Numbered from the stretch's first letter, positions 37,988-47,607 are shown. The stretch: DNA of 64,000 bases from Alkanindiges illinoisensis (GCF_004377485.1 NZ_SNTY01000047.1:62001-126000); one strand, 5' to 3'. Numbers and translations: made by a program. The notes: a model not told the origin generated them from the letters alone.

Positions 37988-38737
37988 ATGGCTAAACCTG
38001 AATATCACTTTGGCTTGCACAGTGTGGAAGCCTTATTGCAAACCCAGCCGGAAAGCATTTTAAGCCTGTTTATCTTGCAGGGCCGTGATGATGCACGCCT
38101 GACGCAAGTGCTGGCGCAAGCTGTGCCACATGGCATTAGTGTGCAGCGTGCCAGCCGTGACACACTGGCCAAACTTGCCGGGTCACCCCAGCATCAGGGC
38201 ATTGTGGCCGCCGTACGTGCAGCACCCAGCTTAAATGAGCAAGATCTGGAGCAACTGATCCAGCGTGAAGACAATGTCTTTTTGCTGGTGCTTGATCAAA
38301 TTACTGATCCACATAATCTGGGTGCCTGTATCCGTACTGCAGCCGCGATGGGTGTGCATGCAGTAGTTGTCCCAAAAGACCGTGCAGCAGGACTAACGCC
38401 AGTTGCGCGTAAGGTTGCTGCCGGGGGCGCAGAAAAAATTGCCTTTATTCAGGTGACCAATCTGGCCCGGACACTAGCTAGCATTCGCGAGCAAGGCGTG
38501 CAGGTTATTGGCACCTTGCTGGATGAACAAGCCAAGCCTATTGATCAATGTAATTTCAAGGGTGCTATTGCTGTGGTAATGGGCGCTGAAGACACGGGTT
38601 TGCGCCGCCTGACTCAGGCACAGTGCGATCAAATGGCCTATATTCCAATGTCTGGTCAATTGCAAAGTCTGAATGTTAGTGTGGCAACCGGCATGGTGTT
38701 GTATGAGGCCTGCCGGCAGCGTGGACAGGGCACATAA
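37988..38737 (+). CDS. rlmB: 23S rRNA (guanosine-2'-O-)-methyltransferase RlmB
   Basis: RlmB methylates the 2'-O of G2251 in 23S rRNA using S-adenosylmethionine. The 249-residue protein has the N-terminal substrate-binding domain (YHFGLHSVEALLQ) and a knotted SPOUT domain with the three SpoU motifs: LVLDQITDPHNLGACIRTA near residue 98, VMGAEDTGLRRL near 197 and IPMSGQLQSLNVSVATGM near 218. The next gene starts 3 bp after its stop. Confidence 0.96.
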   Translation: MAKPEYHFGLHSVEALLQTQPESILSLFILQGRDDARLTQVLAQAVPHGISVQRASRDTLAKLAGSPQHQGIVAAVRAAPSLNEQDLEQLIQREDNVFLLVLDQITDPHNLGACIRTAAAMGVHAVVVPKDRAAGLTPVARKVAAGGAEKIAFIQVTNLARTLASIREQGVQVIGTLLDEQAKPIDQCNFKGAIAVVMGAEDTGLRRLTQAQCDQMAYIPMSGQLQSLNVSVATGMVLYEACRQRGQGT

Positions 38738-38739
38738 GT

Positions 38740-39630
38740 ATGAGCCAGAGTGCCGCACCAGATATAAAAAAAGGCTATTTGCTGTTACTGATCACCATGC
38801 TGATCTGGGGTAGTTTTACCCTGATGTCGCGGTTGGGTGCCAAGCAGGATTTAACTGCCTGGGATATCACGGCTTTGCGATTTGCCACGGCTTTTGTAGT
38901 GCTGATGCCGATTCAACTGTGGCGTCGTGAACTGAAATTTTTGCTGGATAAACGGATTTTATGGTTAGCATTACTGGGCGGTATCGGCTATTCCTGCGCA
39001 GTTTATTCCGGATTTAGTTATGCACCCGCTGCCCATGCGGCAATCTGGCTCAATGGTTTTTTACCCTTGGCCACTGCCATCAGTGCATGGATAGTACTCA
39101 AGGAGCCTTTTGGCAAGAACACCTGGATTAGCTTGTTGTTTATGGCGGCAGGACTTAGTGGCATGATGGCTGTCATGCAATATGAGGGGCAGTTTTACCT
39201 ATCCATAGGTGATGCCTTTTTTGTGCTGGGCGCCGCACTCTGGGGTATTTATACGGTTTTTCTGAAGCGCTGGATGTTACCACCTTGGCAGGCTATGGCA
39301 GGTGTTGCCATCTGGACAGCCATTGTATATTTGCCGGTGTATGCCTTGTTTTTACCTAAAAAACTGGCGCAGGCCAGCCACATGGTGATGTTAGAGCAGG
39401 GCATATTTCATGGCGTGTTTGTGGTTATCATTGCTATGCTCACCTATATTGGTGCGGTAGAGCGGCTAGGCGCTTTTAAAACCGGGAGTCTGCTGGCCTT
39501 AGCCCCATTTCTGGCCGCACTGGCTGCAGTTCCTTTGTTGAATGAACCCTTGAATCTTGCGATTGGTGTAGGATTATTAGGAATGGGCATTGGTGCATTA
39601 CAACCATGGCGGCTATGGCGTCAGGGTTAG
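38740..39630 (+). CDS. EamA/DMT-superfamily permease
   Basis: A 296-residue inner-membrane protein with about ten helices in two EamA repeats (residues 12-145 and 155-290). The conserved start LLLITMLIWGSFTLMSRLG and the paired mirror motif near residue 165 (GAALWGIYTVFLKRW) are typical of drug/metabolite exporters. It directly follows rlmB and is probably co-transcribed. The substrate is unknown. Confidence 0.88.
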   Translation: MSQSAAPDIKKGYLLLLITMLIWGSFTLMSRLGAKQDLTAWDITALRFATAFVVLMPIQLWRRELKFLLDKRILWLALLGGIGYSCAVYSGFSYAPAAHAAIWLNGFLPLATAISAWIVLKEPFGKNTWISLLFMAAGLSGMMAVMQYEGQFYLSIGDAFFVLGAALWGIYTVFLKRWMLPPWQAMAGVAIWTAIVYLPVYALFLPKKLAQASHMVMLEQGIFHGVFVVIIAMLTYIGAVERLGAFKTGSLLALAPFLAALAAVPLLNEPLNLAIGVGLLGMGIGALQPWRLWRQG

Positions 39631-39644
39631 CATAACCACATGAA

Positions 39645-40247
39645 TTAAATAGTGTTAGACAGTGCCAGATACTGCTGATGTAATGGCATCAACTGGCTAT
39701 ATAAATGGGTTAAATCGCCATCGTTAACCACAATATCATCAGCATGTGTTTGCCGTTGCAGGCGCGGCATTTGTACCTGCATGATTTTGGCAATGGCCTC
39801 GGATGACTGGCTGTCACGCAGGCTCGCGCGTGACAATTGCAGATGTTCTGGCACATCCACGAGTAAAACGCGATTTACTAGTTCATGTTGCCGGCTTTCA
39901 ATCAGCAAGGGTGAGACCAGCATTACATAAGGTGAAGTGGCATGCTGCAGTTGGGAGATAATTCGCTGGCGAATACGGGGATGGGTAATTTGTTCCAGCA
40001 TTGTACGTGCATCAGGATGACTAAAAATATGCTGACGTAATGCCGCACGATCCAGCGAACCATCTGGCTGTAGTACCCAATTACCAAAAGCTTGGCGAAT
40101 ATCGCTAAGGGCAGGTTCACCCGGTGCAACAATCTCACGAGCCACGACATCGGCATCCACAACAGTAATCCCTTGCTGGGCAAACCAGTCACTGGCTGCC
40201 GTTTTACCGCTACCAATGCCGCCTGTTAATCCAATAATCAGACCCAT
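39645..40247 (-). CDS. coaE: Dephospho-CoA kinase
   Basis: CoaE phosphorylates the ribose of dephospho-CoA, the last step of coenzyme A synthesis. The 200-residue protein has the P-loop GLTGGIGSGKTAASDWF at residues 7-23, VVDADVVAREIV with the catalytic aspartate, HPRIR, and VSPLLIES. It is the last gene of the pilB-pilC-pilD-coaE set, an order known from Acinetobacter and Pseudomonas. Confidence 0.96.
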   Translation of the reverse strand: MGLIIGLTGGIGSGKTAASDWFAQQGITVVDADVVAREIVAPGEPALSDIRQAFGNWVLQPDGSLDRAALRQHIFSHPDARTMLEQITHPRIRQRIISQLQHATSPYVMLVSPLLIESRQHELVNRVLLVDVPEHLQLSRASLRDSQSSEAIAKIMQVQMPRLQRQTHADDIVVNDGDLTHLYSQLMPLHQQYLALSNTI

Positions 40248-40267
40248 AGTGGATTAAATTTCCTTTT

Positions 40268-41140
40268 TTAGCCATTGCCCAGATAAATAGTCATTAACTG
40301 GTTGCCCCAGATTAATGCAATCCAGCCTGCAATGGCCAGATAAGGACCAAAGGCGAACGGCTGATTTTCCTTGCGGATTTTAAGTAAAACAATACCAATG
40401 ATGGCGCCTACGAGTGAAGAAAGCAGGATAATCAAGGGCAGCATCAATGGACCTAACCAAGCACCTAATGCCGCTAATAGTTTAAAATCGCCATAGCCCA
40501 TGCCTTCCTTGCCCGTCACCAACTTAAACACCATATAAACCAGCCAAAGCGCCATAAAGCCAATGACATAACCCCAAATTGACTGGACAGGTGAAACAAA
40601 TAAGCTCTGGGTATTGATCAGTAAGCCTAAGCCTGCCAAGGGCAAGGTGAGACTATCGGGCAACAGCTGAGTATCAAAATCAATGCCAGTTAATGCAATA
40701 AGTACCCAGGTTAAAACCAGCGCTGCCAGCATTTTCAGGCTAGGGCCAAAAGTGAGTACGACAGCAATAGAAGCTAACATGGTGAGTAATTCAACCAAAG
40801 GATAGCGAATACTGATTGGCGCTTGGCAGTTTGAACATTTACCGCGAAGTACTACCCAGCTTATTAATGGAATATTTTCATACCAGCGAATTTTGTGCTG
40901 GCAATGTGGGCAGGTTGAAGCAGGCTTGCTTAGAGTTAATACAGGTGACTCAATTGGTGTAGCACTAGCTGGGCTATCATTTAATAAAATGGCGCATTCA
41001 TAGCGCCATTCCTGTTCCATCATTTTTGGCAGGCGGTAAATCACCACATTTAAAAAACTGCCAACACACAATCCCAGAAGAGCAATGGCAATAGTAAGTA
41101 ACCATGGGGTCGTGGATAAAAGCTGAAGAATATCCTGCAT
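40268..41140 (-). CDS. pilD: Prepilin peptidase / N-methyltransferase
   Basis: PilD cuts the leader from type IV prepilins and pseudopilins and methylates the new N-terminus. The 290-residue membrane protein has two CxxC pairs in the cytoplasmic loop (CPHC and CSNC, residues 75-110) and the two catalytic aspartates in TGIDFDTQLLPD and GMGYGDFKLL. Its ATG overlaps the pilC TAA (TAATG), showing translational coupling. Confidence 0.96.
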   Translation of the reverse strand: MQDILQLLSTTPWLLTIAIALLGLCVGSFLNVVIYRLPKMMEQEWRYECAILLNDSPASATPIESPVLTLSKPASTCPHCQHKIRWYENIPLISWVVLRGKCSNCQAPISIRYPLVELLTMLASIAVVLTFGPSLKMLAALVLTWVLIALTGIDFDTQLLPDSLTLPLAGLGLLINTQSLFVSPVQSIWGYVIGFMALWLVYMVFKLVTGKEGMGYGDFKLLAALGAWLGPLMLPLIILLSSLVGAIIGIVLLKIRKENQPFAFGPYLAIAGWIALIWGNQLMTIYLGNG

Positions 41141-42366
41141 TAAACGACTGAACCCATCTGGAAAATTGGTAGATACATGGCAATGACCAAGCCGCCAACC
41201 AGAACACCTAAAATTGCCATAATTAACGGTTCCATCATACTGGTCAAGCCATCTACCGCATTATCTACTTCATTTTCAAAATGAGTGGCTACCTTTTCCA
41301 ACATAGCATCCAAGGCACCCGATTCTTCACCAATCGCCACCATTTGCACCGCCATGGAAGGAAAACGATCTGTACTGCGCATAGCAAACTGAAGTTGCTG
41401 ACCCGTGGACACGTCCTCACGAATACGCATAACGGCATCGTAATAAATCACATTATTAGTGGCACCCGCTGTTGATTCCAAGGCATCAATCAGTGGAACG
41501 CCTGCAGCAAAAGTCGTTGCCAAGGTGCGGCTATAACGCGCAATAATCGCTTTATAAACCAGATCGCCAAAAATAGGTGCTTTCAAGGCAGCACGATCCA
41601 GAAAATCACGAAATGCTTTGCTACGTTTTTTGGCTTCTATAAAAGCCCCAATGGTTATACCAATAACAGCAATTAAAATATACCAGTAGGATTGCATCCA
41701 TTTGGACATATTTACTACCATCTGAGTAAAAGCAGGCAAATCTGCACCAAAAGAACTAAATAAATCCTGAAATACAGGAACCACTTTAACCATCAAAATA
41801 ATCGTTACAATTAAGGCCACGATAATAACGGTGATGGGGTACTTAAGTGCTTTTTTGATTTTCTGTTTTAACAGTTCACTTTTTTCTTTGTAAATTGCCA
41901 CACGGTCCAGCATGGTTTCCAAAGCACCTGATTGTTCACCTGAACCAACCAGCGAGCAAAACAAGTCATCAAAGTATTGCGGGTACTTGCGTAAAGCCCC
42001 TGCAAAACTATTGCCCCCTTCCACTTCTGCTTTAATTCCTAATACCACTTCACGCATGGCCGGATTTTCCAGGCCTTCTGCTACAATTTCAAAGGATTGA
42101 ACGAGGGGCACTCCTGCTTTCATCATGGTCGCTAATTGTCGAGTGAAGATGGTGATATCAAGGGTTTTTACTTTCTTTTTACTTAAAAAAGCTAAAAGAT
42201 CCTTTTTCTTTTGATAAATCTTGGCTACAGTAATGCCTTGCTTGCGTAGGGTAACCTTAGCCAACGCCATATTTTTACTGGGAATTTCACCTTTAACTTT
42301 TTGTCCACGACGGTCTACACCTTCATAAACAAAATTAGGAGTTAGTTCGGCTTTTTTAGTTGCCAT
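41140..42366 (-). CDS. pilC: Type IV pilus inner-membrane platform protein
   Basis: PilC is the inner-membrane core on which pilins are assembled and taken apart. The 408-residue protein has two T2SSF domains, each with helices, and repeats of the motif GVPLVQSFEIVAEG (near residue 94) and GVPLIDALESTAG (near 298). It lies 23 bp after pilB in the same operon. Confidence 0.97.
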   Translation of the reverse strand: MATKKAELTPNFVYEGVDRRGQKVKGEIPSKNMALAKVTLRKQGITVAKIYQKKKDLLAFLSKKKVKTLDITIFTRQLATMMKAGVPLVQSFEIVAEGLENPAMREVVLGIKAEVEGGNSFAGALRKYPQYFDDLFCSLVGSGEQSGALETMLDRVAIYKEKSELLKQKIKKALKYPITVIIVALIVTIILMVKVVPVFQDLFSSFGADLPAFTQMVVNMSKWMQSYWYILIAVIGITIGAFIEAKKRSKAFRDFLDRAALKAPIFGDLVYKAIIARYSRTLATTFAAGVPLIDALESTAGATNNVIYYDAVMRIREDVSTGQQLQFAMRSTDRFPSMAVQMVAIGEESGALDAMLEKVATHFENEVDNAVDGLTSMMEPLIMAILGVLVGGLVIAMYLPIFQMGSVV

Positions 42367-42389
42367 GATTATTATCGTCCCTAGTAATC

Positions 42390-44111
42390 TTATTCGCTGG
42401 TGACACGGTTAATTTCTTGCAGGCTGGTCATCCCTTGCATCACTTTTCTTAAGCCTGAACGGCGTAAGTTGGCAAAGCCTGCGCGCTGGGAAGCATCAGC
42501 AATTTCAATGGCATTGCCATCTTCCATAATGATGCGGGCAATTTCCGGGGTAACTTTCATAACTTCATAAATCCCCACACGGCCTTTATAACCATCGCGG
42601 CATTCACTACAGCCCATGGGCTGGTACACCGTAAATCCTGTCGCAATATCCTCATCGGTAAACCCCATTTCCTTGAGACTTTGCGCTGGAATATCAACCG
42701 GTTTTTTGCAGCTATTACACAGACGACGTGCAAGGCGCTGGGCAATAACCAGATTTACCGAGGTTGCAATATTAAAGGAAGGAACCCCCATATTGCGCAG
42801 ACGGGTCAGGGTTTCTGGCGCACTGTTGGTGTGCAGGGTAGACATTACCATGTGGCCGGTTTGTGCCGCCTTAATGGCAATTTCTGCGGTTTCCAAGTCA
42901 CGGATTTCCCCTACCATGATGATATCGGGATCCTGACGCAAAAATGATTTTAAGGCACTGGCAAAGGTAAGGCCTACCTTGGGATTCACATTGACCTGAT
43001 TAATCCCTTCAAGGTTAATTTCGACCGGATCTTCTGCCGTGGAAATATTATTTTCAACGGTATTAAGGATGTTTAAGCCAGTATAAAGCGATACTGTTTT
43101 ACCAGAACCTGTGGGTCCCGTAATCAGTAACATACCTTGAGGCTTGTCCAGTGCATCCATAAACAGGGCTTTTTGTTCAGGTTCATAGCCTAGCGCATCA
43201 ATCCCCAGCATGGCACTGGAGGGATCCAGAATACGCAGCACCAGCTTTTCACCAAACAGAGTGGGTAGCGAGTTTACCCGGAAATCGATGGCCTTGGTTT
43301 TGGAAATCTTAAGCTTGATCCGGCCATCCTGCGGAATCCGTTTTTCAGAAATGTCCATTTGTGACATCACTTTTAGACGCGCAGCCAGCCGTGTGGCAAT
43401 TTGTACTGGCGGCTTGGCCACTTCACGCATGACGCCGTCAACCCGGTAGCGTACCCGGTAGCTTTTTTCATAGGGTTCAAAGTGCAAGTCGGATGCACCC
43501 ATCCGGATGGCATCAATCAGCAGTTTATTGACAAACTTGACTATAGGCGCTTCATCAGCAGCGGGCGCATCATCATCATCTTTATTGCTTTGGGTATCGA
43601 TGGAATCAGCTTCAAGATCGAAATCCATGCCGTCATCGCCAAAATCGGCAAAATTACTGGTACCGGCATATAACTTTTCAATCATGCGTTGAAGTTTGTC
43701 TTCTTCAACCACAACTGTATCAACAGTAAGCTTGCTGTTAAAGCGGATGGCATCAATGGCTTCAACCCGGGTTGGGTCACTCATGGCCACAGACAAACGA
43801 TTGCCGCGCTTAAAAATAGGTAACGCAGAAAACTGACGAATAATTTTTTCTTCAACGATATCGCGTGGGATAGCGTCATTGTCCAGCGCATCAAGATCAA
43901 ATAGCGGGTCGCCAAATTCCTGAGCAATAATATTGGCAATCTGGCTGGCTGAAACGCCAATATTCGACACCAACGCAGTAACCAATGTGGTTTTATCACG
44001 TTGTGATTCGCTAATTGCGCGCTGCATATTGGCAGCCGTAACAACACCGTCATTAACCAGGCGTCGTGCCAGACCACCAAATGATATCGTTGCTGTTTGT
44101 TCAGCAGCCAT
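42390..44111 (-). CDS. pilB: Type IV pilus assembly ATPase
   Basis: PilB is the hexameric ATPase that drives pilus extension. The 573-residue protein has the N-terminal MshEN-like domain, Walker A GPTGSGKTVSLY (near residue 330), the Asp box and Walker B MVGEIRDLETAEIA (near 390), the His box, and a zinc-binding CxxC...CxxC (CNSC, CSEC; near 465-515). ATG 44111 is chosen because AAGGTGGG lies 7 bp upstream; ATG 44117 would sit on that site. Confidence 0.96.
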   Translation of the reverse strand: MAAEQTATISFGGLARRLVNDGVVTAANMQRAISESQRDKTTLVTALVSNIGVSASQIANIIAQEFGDPLFDLDALDNDAIPRDIVEEKIIRQFSALPIFKRGNRLSVAMSDPTRVEAIDAIRFNSKLTVDTVVVEEDKLQRMIEKLYAGTSNFADFGDDGMDFDLEADSIDTQSNKDDDDAPAADEAPIVKFVNKLLIDAIRMGASDLHFEPYEKSYRVRYRVDGVMREVAKPPVQIATRLAARLKVMSQMDISEKRIPQDGRIKLKISKTKAIDFRVNSLPTLFGEKLVLRILDPSSAMLGIDALGYEPEQKALFMDALDKPQGMLLITGPTGSGKTVSLYTGLNILNTVENNISTAEDPVEINLEGINQVNVNPKVGLTFASALKSFLRQDPDIIMVGEIRDLETAEIAIKAAQTGHMVMSTLHTNSAPETLTRLRNMGVPSFNIATSVNLVIAQRLARRLCNSCKKPVDIPAQSLKEMGFTDEDIATGFTVYQPMGCSECRDGYKGRVGIYEVMKVTPEIARIIMEDGNAIEIADASQRAGFANLRRSGLRKVMQGMTSLQEINRVTSE

Positions 44112-44211
44112 GAACATCCCACCTTAACAGATATGCTGTCATATATATTACGTTGACCATCCCTGATAATTAAACACTATAACTCAGGCACTCCATCAGT
44201 ACAATCGACTG

Positions 44212-44487
44212 TTAAAGCTTGTTTAAATCCATACCTGTGAACTCAGTAACAATTTCCAGAGCAAAGCGTGGCACAGACTCAGCATTTGGCAGGCTGACCT
44301 GTTCAGTGAACATGGCCAGTGGTCTAACCCATAATGAAAATTCACCATATAAACAGCGGTATACCACTAACCATTCTTCAGTTTCACTATGTCGGGCACA
44401 GCCCAATACCTGATAGCGATGGCCCTTATAGTGCCGGTAAATCCCTGCTGGAATAAGCGTTTGAGTTGAAGTATTTTCAGAGAACAT
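44212..44487 (-). CDS. DUF1653 protein
   Basis: A 91-residue protein with the DUF1653 pattern: GIYRHYKGHRYQVLG near residue 15, HSETEEWLVVYRCLYG near 33 and LWVRPLAMF near 52. It has a small SH3-like fold of unknown function. It is a single gene upstream of pilB on the same strand, 100 bp away. Confidence 0.85.
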   Translation of the reverse strand: MFSENTSTQTLIPAGIYRHYKGHRYQVLGCARHSETEEWLVVYRCLYGEFSLWVRPLAMFTEQVSLPNAESVPRFALEIVTEFTGMDLNKL

Positions 44488-44572
44488 ATGAGGGTCTAGC
44501 CTTTAAATTTCAATGAATACGTATGCATTGATTTGGGATATTTTAACGCAAAACACAGGTAATAATTAAGAC

Positions 44573-45052
44573 TTAACTGCCATAATAGTGCCCGGCAATG
44601 CATTCATGTTCATAACGCGCTGTCAGGGTTTGCAGGCGCTGGGTCTTTTTGGATTTTACCGTCGGATTATAAAGCTGCTGGCGTAGTTCATTACAATGAT
44701 CATTTTTTCGAGCTGCCAGTGACGATGCAGAAGATTTTTTGCGTGTTTTTCTGGCTTTAACCTTGGTGGTATTTGTAGAGTTTAAGCCATTTATATCAAT
44801 GGGCTGATCGTTTTTAACCACGGAAATGGGCGTTTTAATAAGAACAGGTTTACTGGCATGACCCTTGGCAGCCGCATGATCGCCAAAATGCCATTGTCCT
44901 GAACTATCCTGCCAGCGCTGTACTGTTTCAGCCTGCAGACTGGTTGATAACAGACTAGTGAACAATAAAAAAGATATAGCTATTAAAAGAGAAACAAAGC
45001 TCAATTGAGCTGCAGAAACTATTGTTAATGTTCTGAAAAAGTTTTTCTTCAT
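44573..45052 (-). CDS. Exported DUF4124 protein
   Basis: From ATG 45052 the protein has 159 residues: a long hydrophobic signal segment (residues 8-40, ending LQA-ET), the short DUF4124 motif VQRWQDSSGQWHFGD, a Lys/Arg/Ser-rich middle and a C-terminal part with two cysteines (HCNELRQQL, HECIAGHYY). DUF4124 is a common short N-terminal module in gamma-proteobacterial periplasmic proteins with no fixed function. ATG 45103 would add 17 polar residues before the signal segment and is less likely. Confidence 0.75.
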   Translation of the reverse strand: MKKNFFRTLTIVSAAQLSFVSLLIAISFLLFTSLLSTSLQAETVQRWQDSSGQWHFGDHAAAKGHASKPVLIKTPISVVKNDQPIDINGLNSTNTTKVKARKTRKKSSASSLAARKNDHCNELRQQLYNPTVKSKKTQRLQTLTARYEHECIAGHYYGS

Positions 45053-45167
45053 GGTTCTGCTGGTGTTGTTGCTTAAATTTGAAGATATAAATTGTGGCAT
45101 CATTAAAATAATCTGTCGTTTTAAGTTAGAATGCGCGTAGTTTTACTAAATTGGATTAATCTTGTCT

Positions 45168-45995
45168 ATGCTGAGCAGCAAGGCCATGCCCGCTATTATG
45201 CCCTGGGTGATTGGAAACTGGAAAATGAATCCAGAAACCCCAACGGCACAACAACAATTAACCCAACAATTAATTGACCACATTGCAGAACATTTAGCTT
45301 CTGGCGCAGCGCTGGTTAACCTGAATTTGGCGGTTGCGCCAACCTTATTGCATTTATTAACAGTGCAGCAGCAACTACAGCAGGCTAAAAGCGCTGTTCA
45401 GGTCATCGCTCAGGATGTTTCCCGCTTTGCTGGTACGGGTGCCTATACAGGTGATGTATCGGCACAGTTGCTGGCGAATGCTGGTATAGGTATGACCTTA
45501 ATTGGTCATTCAGAACGCCGCAGCCTGTATGGCGAAGATGCCACTGTTTTGCGGGAAAAATTGCAGGCTGCAATTAATGCCGGGTTAAAAGTGGTTTTTT
45601 GTGTGGGTGAAACCCTGACTGAGCGTGAAGCTGGACAGGCTGAGCAAGTGGTGCTTCAGCAGCTTGATGAGGTTTTTGACTGTATTGACTTGCAGCACTG
45701 GCAGCAAAATCTGATGGTGGCTTATGAGCCGGTATGGGCAATTGGCACAGGTAAGACTGCTAGTCCGCAAGATGCCGAAAGTATGCATGCGGCCATCCGT
45801 GCAGGCCTAAAAAACTATCATTCATCGCTTGTTGATCTGCCCATACTTTACGGCGGCAGTGTAAAACCTGATAATGCCGCATCTTTGGCCGCCTGTGCTA
45901 ACATTAATGGGGCACTGGTTGGTGGTGCATCGCTGGATGCCGATTCATTTATTAAAATTGCCCGGGCTTTTAGCCAAGACCGCAAGGCCGGGTAG
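45168..45995 (+). CDS. tpiA: Triosephosphate isomerase
   Basis: TpiA interconverts dihydroxyacetone phosphate and glyceraldehyde 3-phosphate. The sequence shows VIGNWKMN (catalytic Asn and Lys) near residue 15, GHSERR with the catalytic histidine near 105, AYEPVWAIGTGKTA with the catalytic glutamate near 185, and YGGSVKP near 229. ATG 45168 or 45183 may be the start. secG follows after 9 bp. Confidence 0.96.
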   Translation: MLSSKAMPAIMPWVIGNWKMNPETPTAQQQLTQQLIDHIAEHLASGAALVNLNLAVAPTLLHLLTVQQQLQQAKSAVQVIAQDVSRFAGTGAYTGDVSAQLLANAGIGMTLIGHSERRSLYGEDATVLREKLQAAINAGLKVVFCVGETLTEREAGQAEQVVLQQLDEVFDCIDLQHWQQNLMVAYEPVWAIGTGKTASPQDAESMHAAIRAGLKNYHSSLVDLPILYGGSVKPDNAASLAACANINGALVGGASLDADSFIKIARAFSQDRKAG

Positions 45996-46004
45996 GAGAA
46001 CGCA

Positions 46005-46364
46005 GTGGAAACGCTTGTACTGGTGGTTCATATTCTGGTTGCACTGGCCATGATCGGCCTGATCCTGATTCAGCAGGGTAAAGGTGCTGAAGCAGGTGCG
46101 TCATTTGGTGGCGGTGGTGCTGCTACAGTATTTGGTGCGTCTGGTGGTGCCAATTTTTTAACCCGGGCAACCGGCGTACTGGTGGCTATTTTCTTTGTTA
46201 CCAGCATAACACTGGCCATTTTTGCCAAGCATAATGTGTCACGCCTATATGAGTTGCCAGGAAGCCAGACTGCGCCAGCACCAACATTGCCGACTGATTC
46301 TGCCAAGCCAGTGGTTGAAAGTTCATCAATCAATGTGGCAGGGTCGCAAACCCCTGCAAAATAA
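46005..46364 (+). CDS. secG: Protein translocase subunit SecG
   Basis: SecG is the small non-essential subunit of the SecYEG channel. The 119-residue protein has two membrane helices (residues 2-20 and 53-72), the loop IQQGKGAEAGASFGGG and GASGGANFLTRAT between them, and a Pro/Ala-rich tail. The start is GTG 46005, with AGGAG 6 bp upstream. It follows tpiA as in many gamma-proteobacteria and is followed by tRNA-Leu. Confidence 0.95.
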   Translation: METLVLVVHILVALAMIGLILIQQGKGAEAGASFGGGGAATVFGASGGANFLTRATGVLVAIFFVTSITLAIFAKHNVSRLYELPGSQTAPAPTLPTDSAKPVVESSSINVAGSQTPAK

Positions 46365-46407
46365 GCTTCCTTTTTTTTAAGAGGTCGCATAGAATGGCTG
46401 CCTTGTT

Positions 46408-46492
46408 GCGGGGGTGGTGGAATTGGTAGACACGCTACCTTGAGGTGGTAGTGCCTAACGGCGTGAGAGTTCGAGTCTCTTCCCTCGTACCA
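46408..46492 (+). tRNA. leuU: tRNA-Leu (anticodon GAG)
   Basis: An 85-nt class II tRNA. The acceptor arms GCGGGGG and CCCTCGT pair with two G-U pairs, the anticodon stem CTACC/GGTAG encloses TTGAGGT (anticodon GAG), there is a long variable arm (GCCTAACGGCGT), the T-loop is GTTCGAGTC, and CCA is encoded. The position downstream of secG matches leuU of E. coli. Confidence 0.96.
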
Positions 46493-46567
46493 TGTATTTG
46501 ATTGATTTAGATCAATATATGGGAAGCAGTAAAGTGTGCGCTTGCAATTGTTAGTTGAAATTAACCA

Positions 46568-46595
46568 TTGACAAAAGCGAAGGCTGGTATATAAT
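46568..46595 (+). promoter_or_regulatory. Consensus sigma-70 promoter of tRNA-fMet
   Basis: TTGACA (46568-46573), a 16-nt spacer, then TATAAT (46590-46595). Both boxes match the consensus fully. The tRNA begins 14 nt after the -10 box. Confidence 0.88.
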
Positions 46596-46608
46596 ACTTG
46601 CCTGTTGA

Positions 46609-46685
<77 letters not shown>

Positions 46686-46692
46686 TATTTAG

Positions 46693-46719
46693 AAAAGGCT
46701 CACATGGTTGAGCCTTTTT
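46693..46719 (+). terminator. First terminator in the tRNA-fMet to rimP leader
   Basis: AAGGCTCA (46695-46702) pairs with TGAGCCTT (46709-46716) and is followed by T residues. Confidence 0.85.
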
Positions 46720-46778
46720 GTTCAGTACTATAAATATGTTTGGGTATTAAACAATCAGGTTTATAGGTATTGATAAAG

Positions 46779-46800
46779 TGGGCGATATCGCCCATTTTTT
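46779..46800 (+). terminator. Second terminator in the tRNA-fMet to rimP leader
   Basis: TGGGCGATATCGCCCA (46779-46794) is a perfect palindrome followed by six T. With the hairpin at 46693 it forms a tandem pair, as in the E. coli metY-rimP leader. Confidence 0.8.
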
Positions 46801-46951
46801 ATTTGTCGTGTAGCCTAATGGTGATGGATAAGCGAAACATCAATTGCTGCCGCGCCCTGAAAATTTCCTAAACTCAGGTGTGGCGCAGATGCGCTTGCAT
46901 CGACTTCTGATGACCCATCAAGTTCCCAACTATCTGTTTTAAAGAAGATAA

Positions 46952-47512
46952 ATGAAGTTTTCTGCAAAAACTCAAGCCTTGTATGACCTGATAGCTCCTG
47001 CTGTAGCCGCCTGTGGTGTTGAGCTATGGGGCATTGAATTCCTGCCACAGGGCAAACGCTCGCTGTTACGTATTTATATTGATAAGCCGGAAAATCAGGA
47101 CGACACTACAGCCGCTGATCAGCTGGTTGTGAGTAAGGATGCGTCTGCTTCCACTGCTGATGAAACGGATGCAGATGAGGATGCTGGCCGCGGTATTGGC
47201 GTTCAGGACTGCGTACAGGTTACCCATCAGGTCAGTGGTGTGCTGGACGTGCATGATCCGATTTCTGGCGAGTACGCGCTTGAAGTGTCTTCGCCGGGCT
47301 GGGATCGTCCGTTTTTTAGTCTCACACAAATGCAGGCATATATAGGGCAGAAAATTGCATTGCGCTTGATTTCTGCTGTTGCCAACCGTCGCAAAATGAC
47401 AGCTACCCTGTTAGAGCTTAATGAACAGCAGATCGTGGTAGAGGTTGAAGGCCAGCGCTTAACCATTGATGGCGACAATATTGATAAAGCCAATCTGGTG
47501 TATGAGGATTAA
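46952..47512 (+). CDS. rimP: Ribosome maturation factor RimP
   Basis: RimP helps assemble the 30S subunit. The 186-residue protein has the conserved [20 protein letters not shown] near residue 21, [19 protein letters not shown] near 98 and a C-terminal SH3-like domain. About 35 residues are inserted after the first strands (residues 48-82), rich in Asp, Glu, Ala and Ser; E. coli RimP (about 150 residues) lacks them. It heads the operon rimP-nusA-infB-rbfA. Confidence 0.95.
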   Translation: MKFSAKTQALYDLIAPAVAACGVELWGIEFLPQGKRSLLRIYIDKPENQDDTTAADQLVVSKDASASTADETDADEDAGRGIGVQDCVQVTHQVSGVLDVHDPISGEYALEVSSPGWDRPFFSLTQMQAYIGQKIALRLISAVANRRKMTATLLELNEQQIVVEVEGQRLTIDGDNIDKANLVYED

Positions 47513-47607
47513 TCAGCCACAATTCATGTGAATGACGTAAGCCGCCTTTAGGATGAGCATAAAGCAAACTGATTTATAACAGGTTTAATTGATTAGAAGG
47601 TGACATC

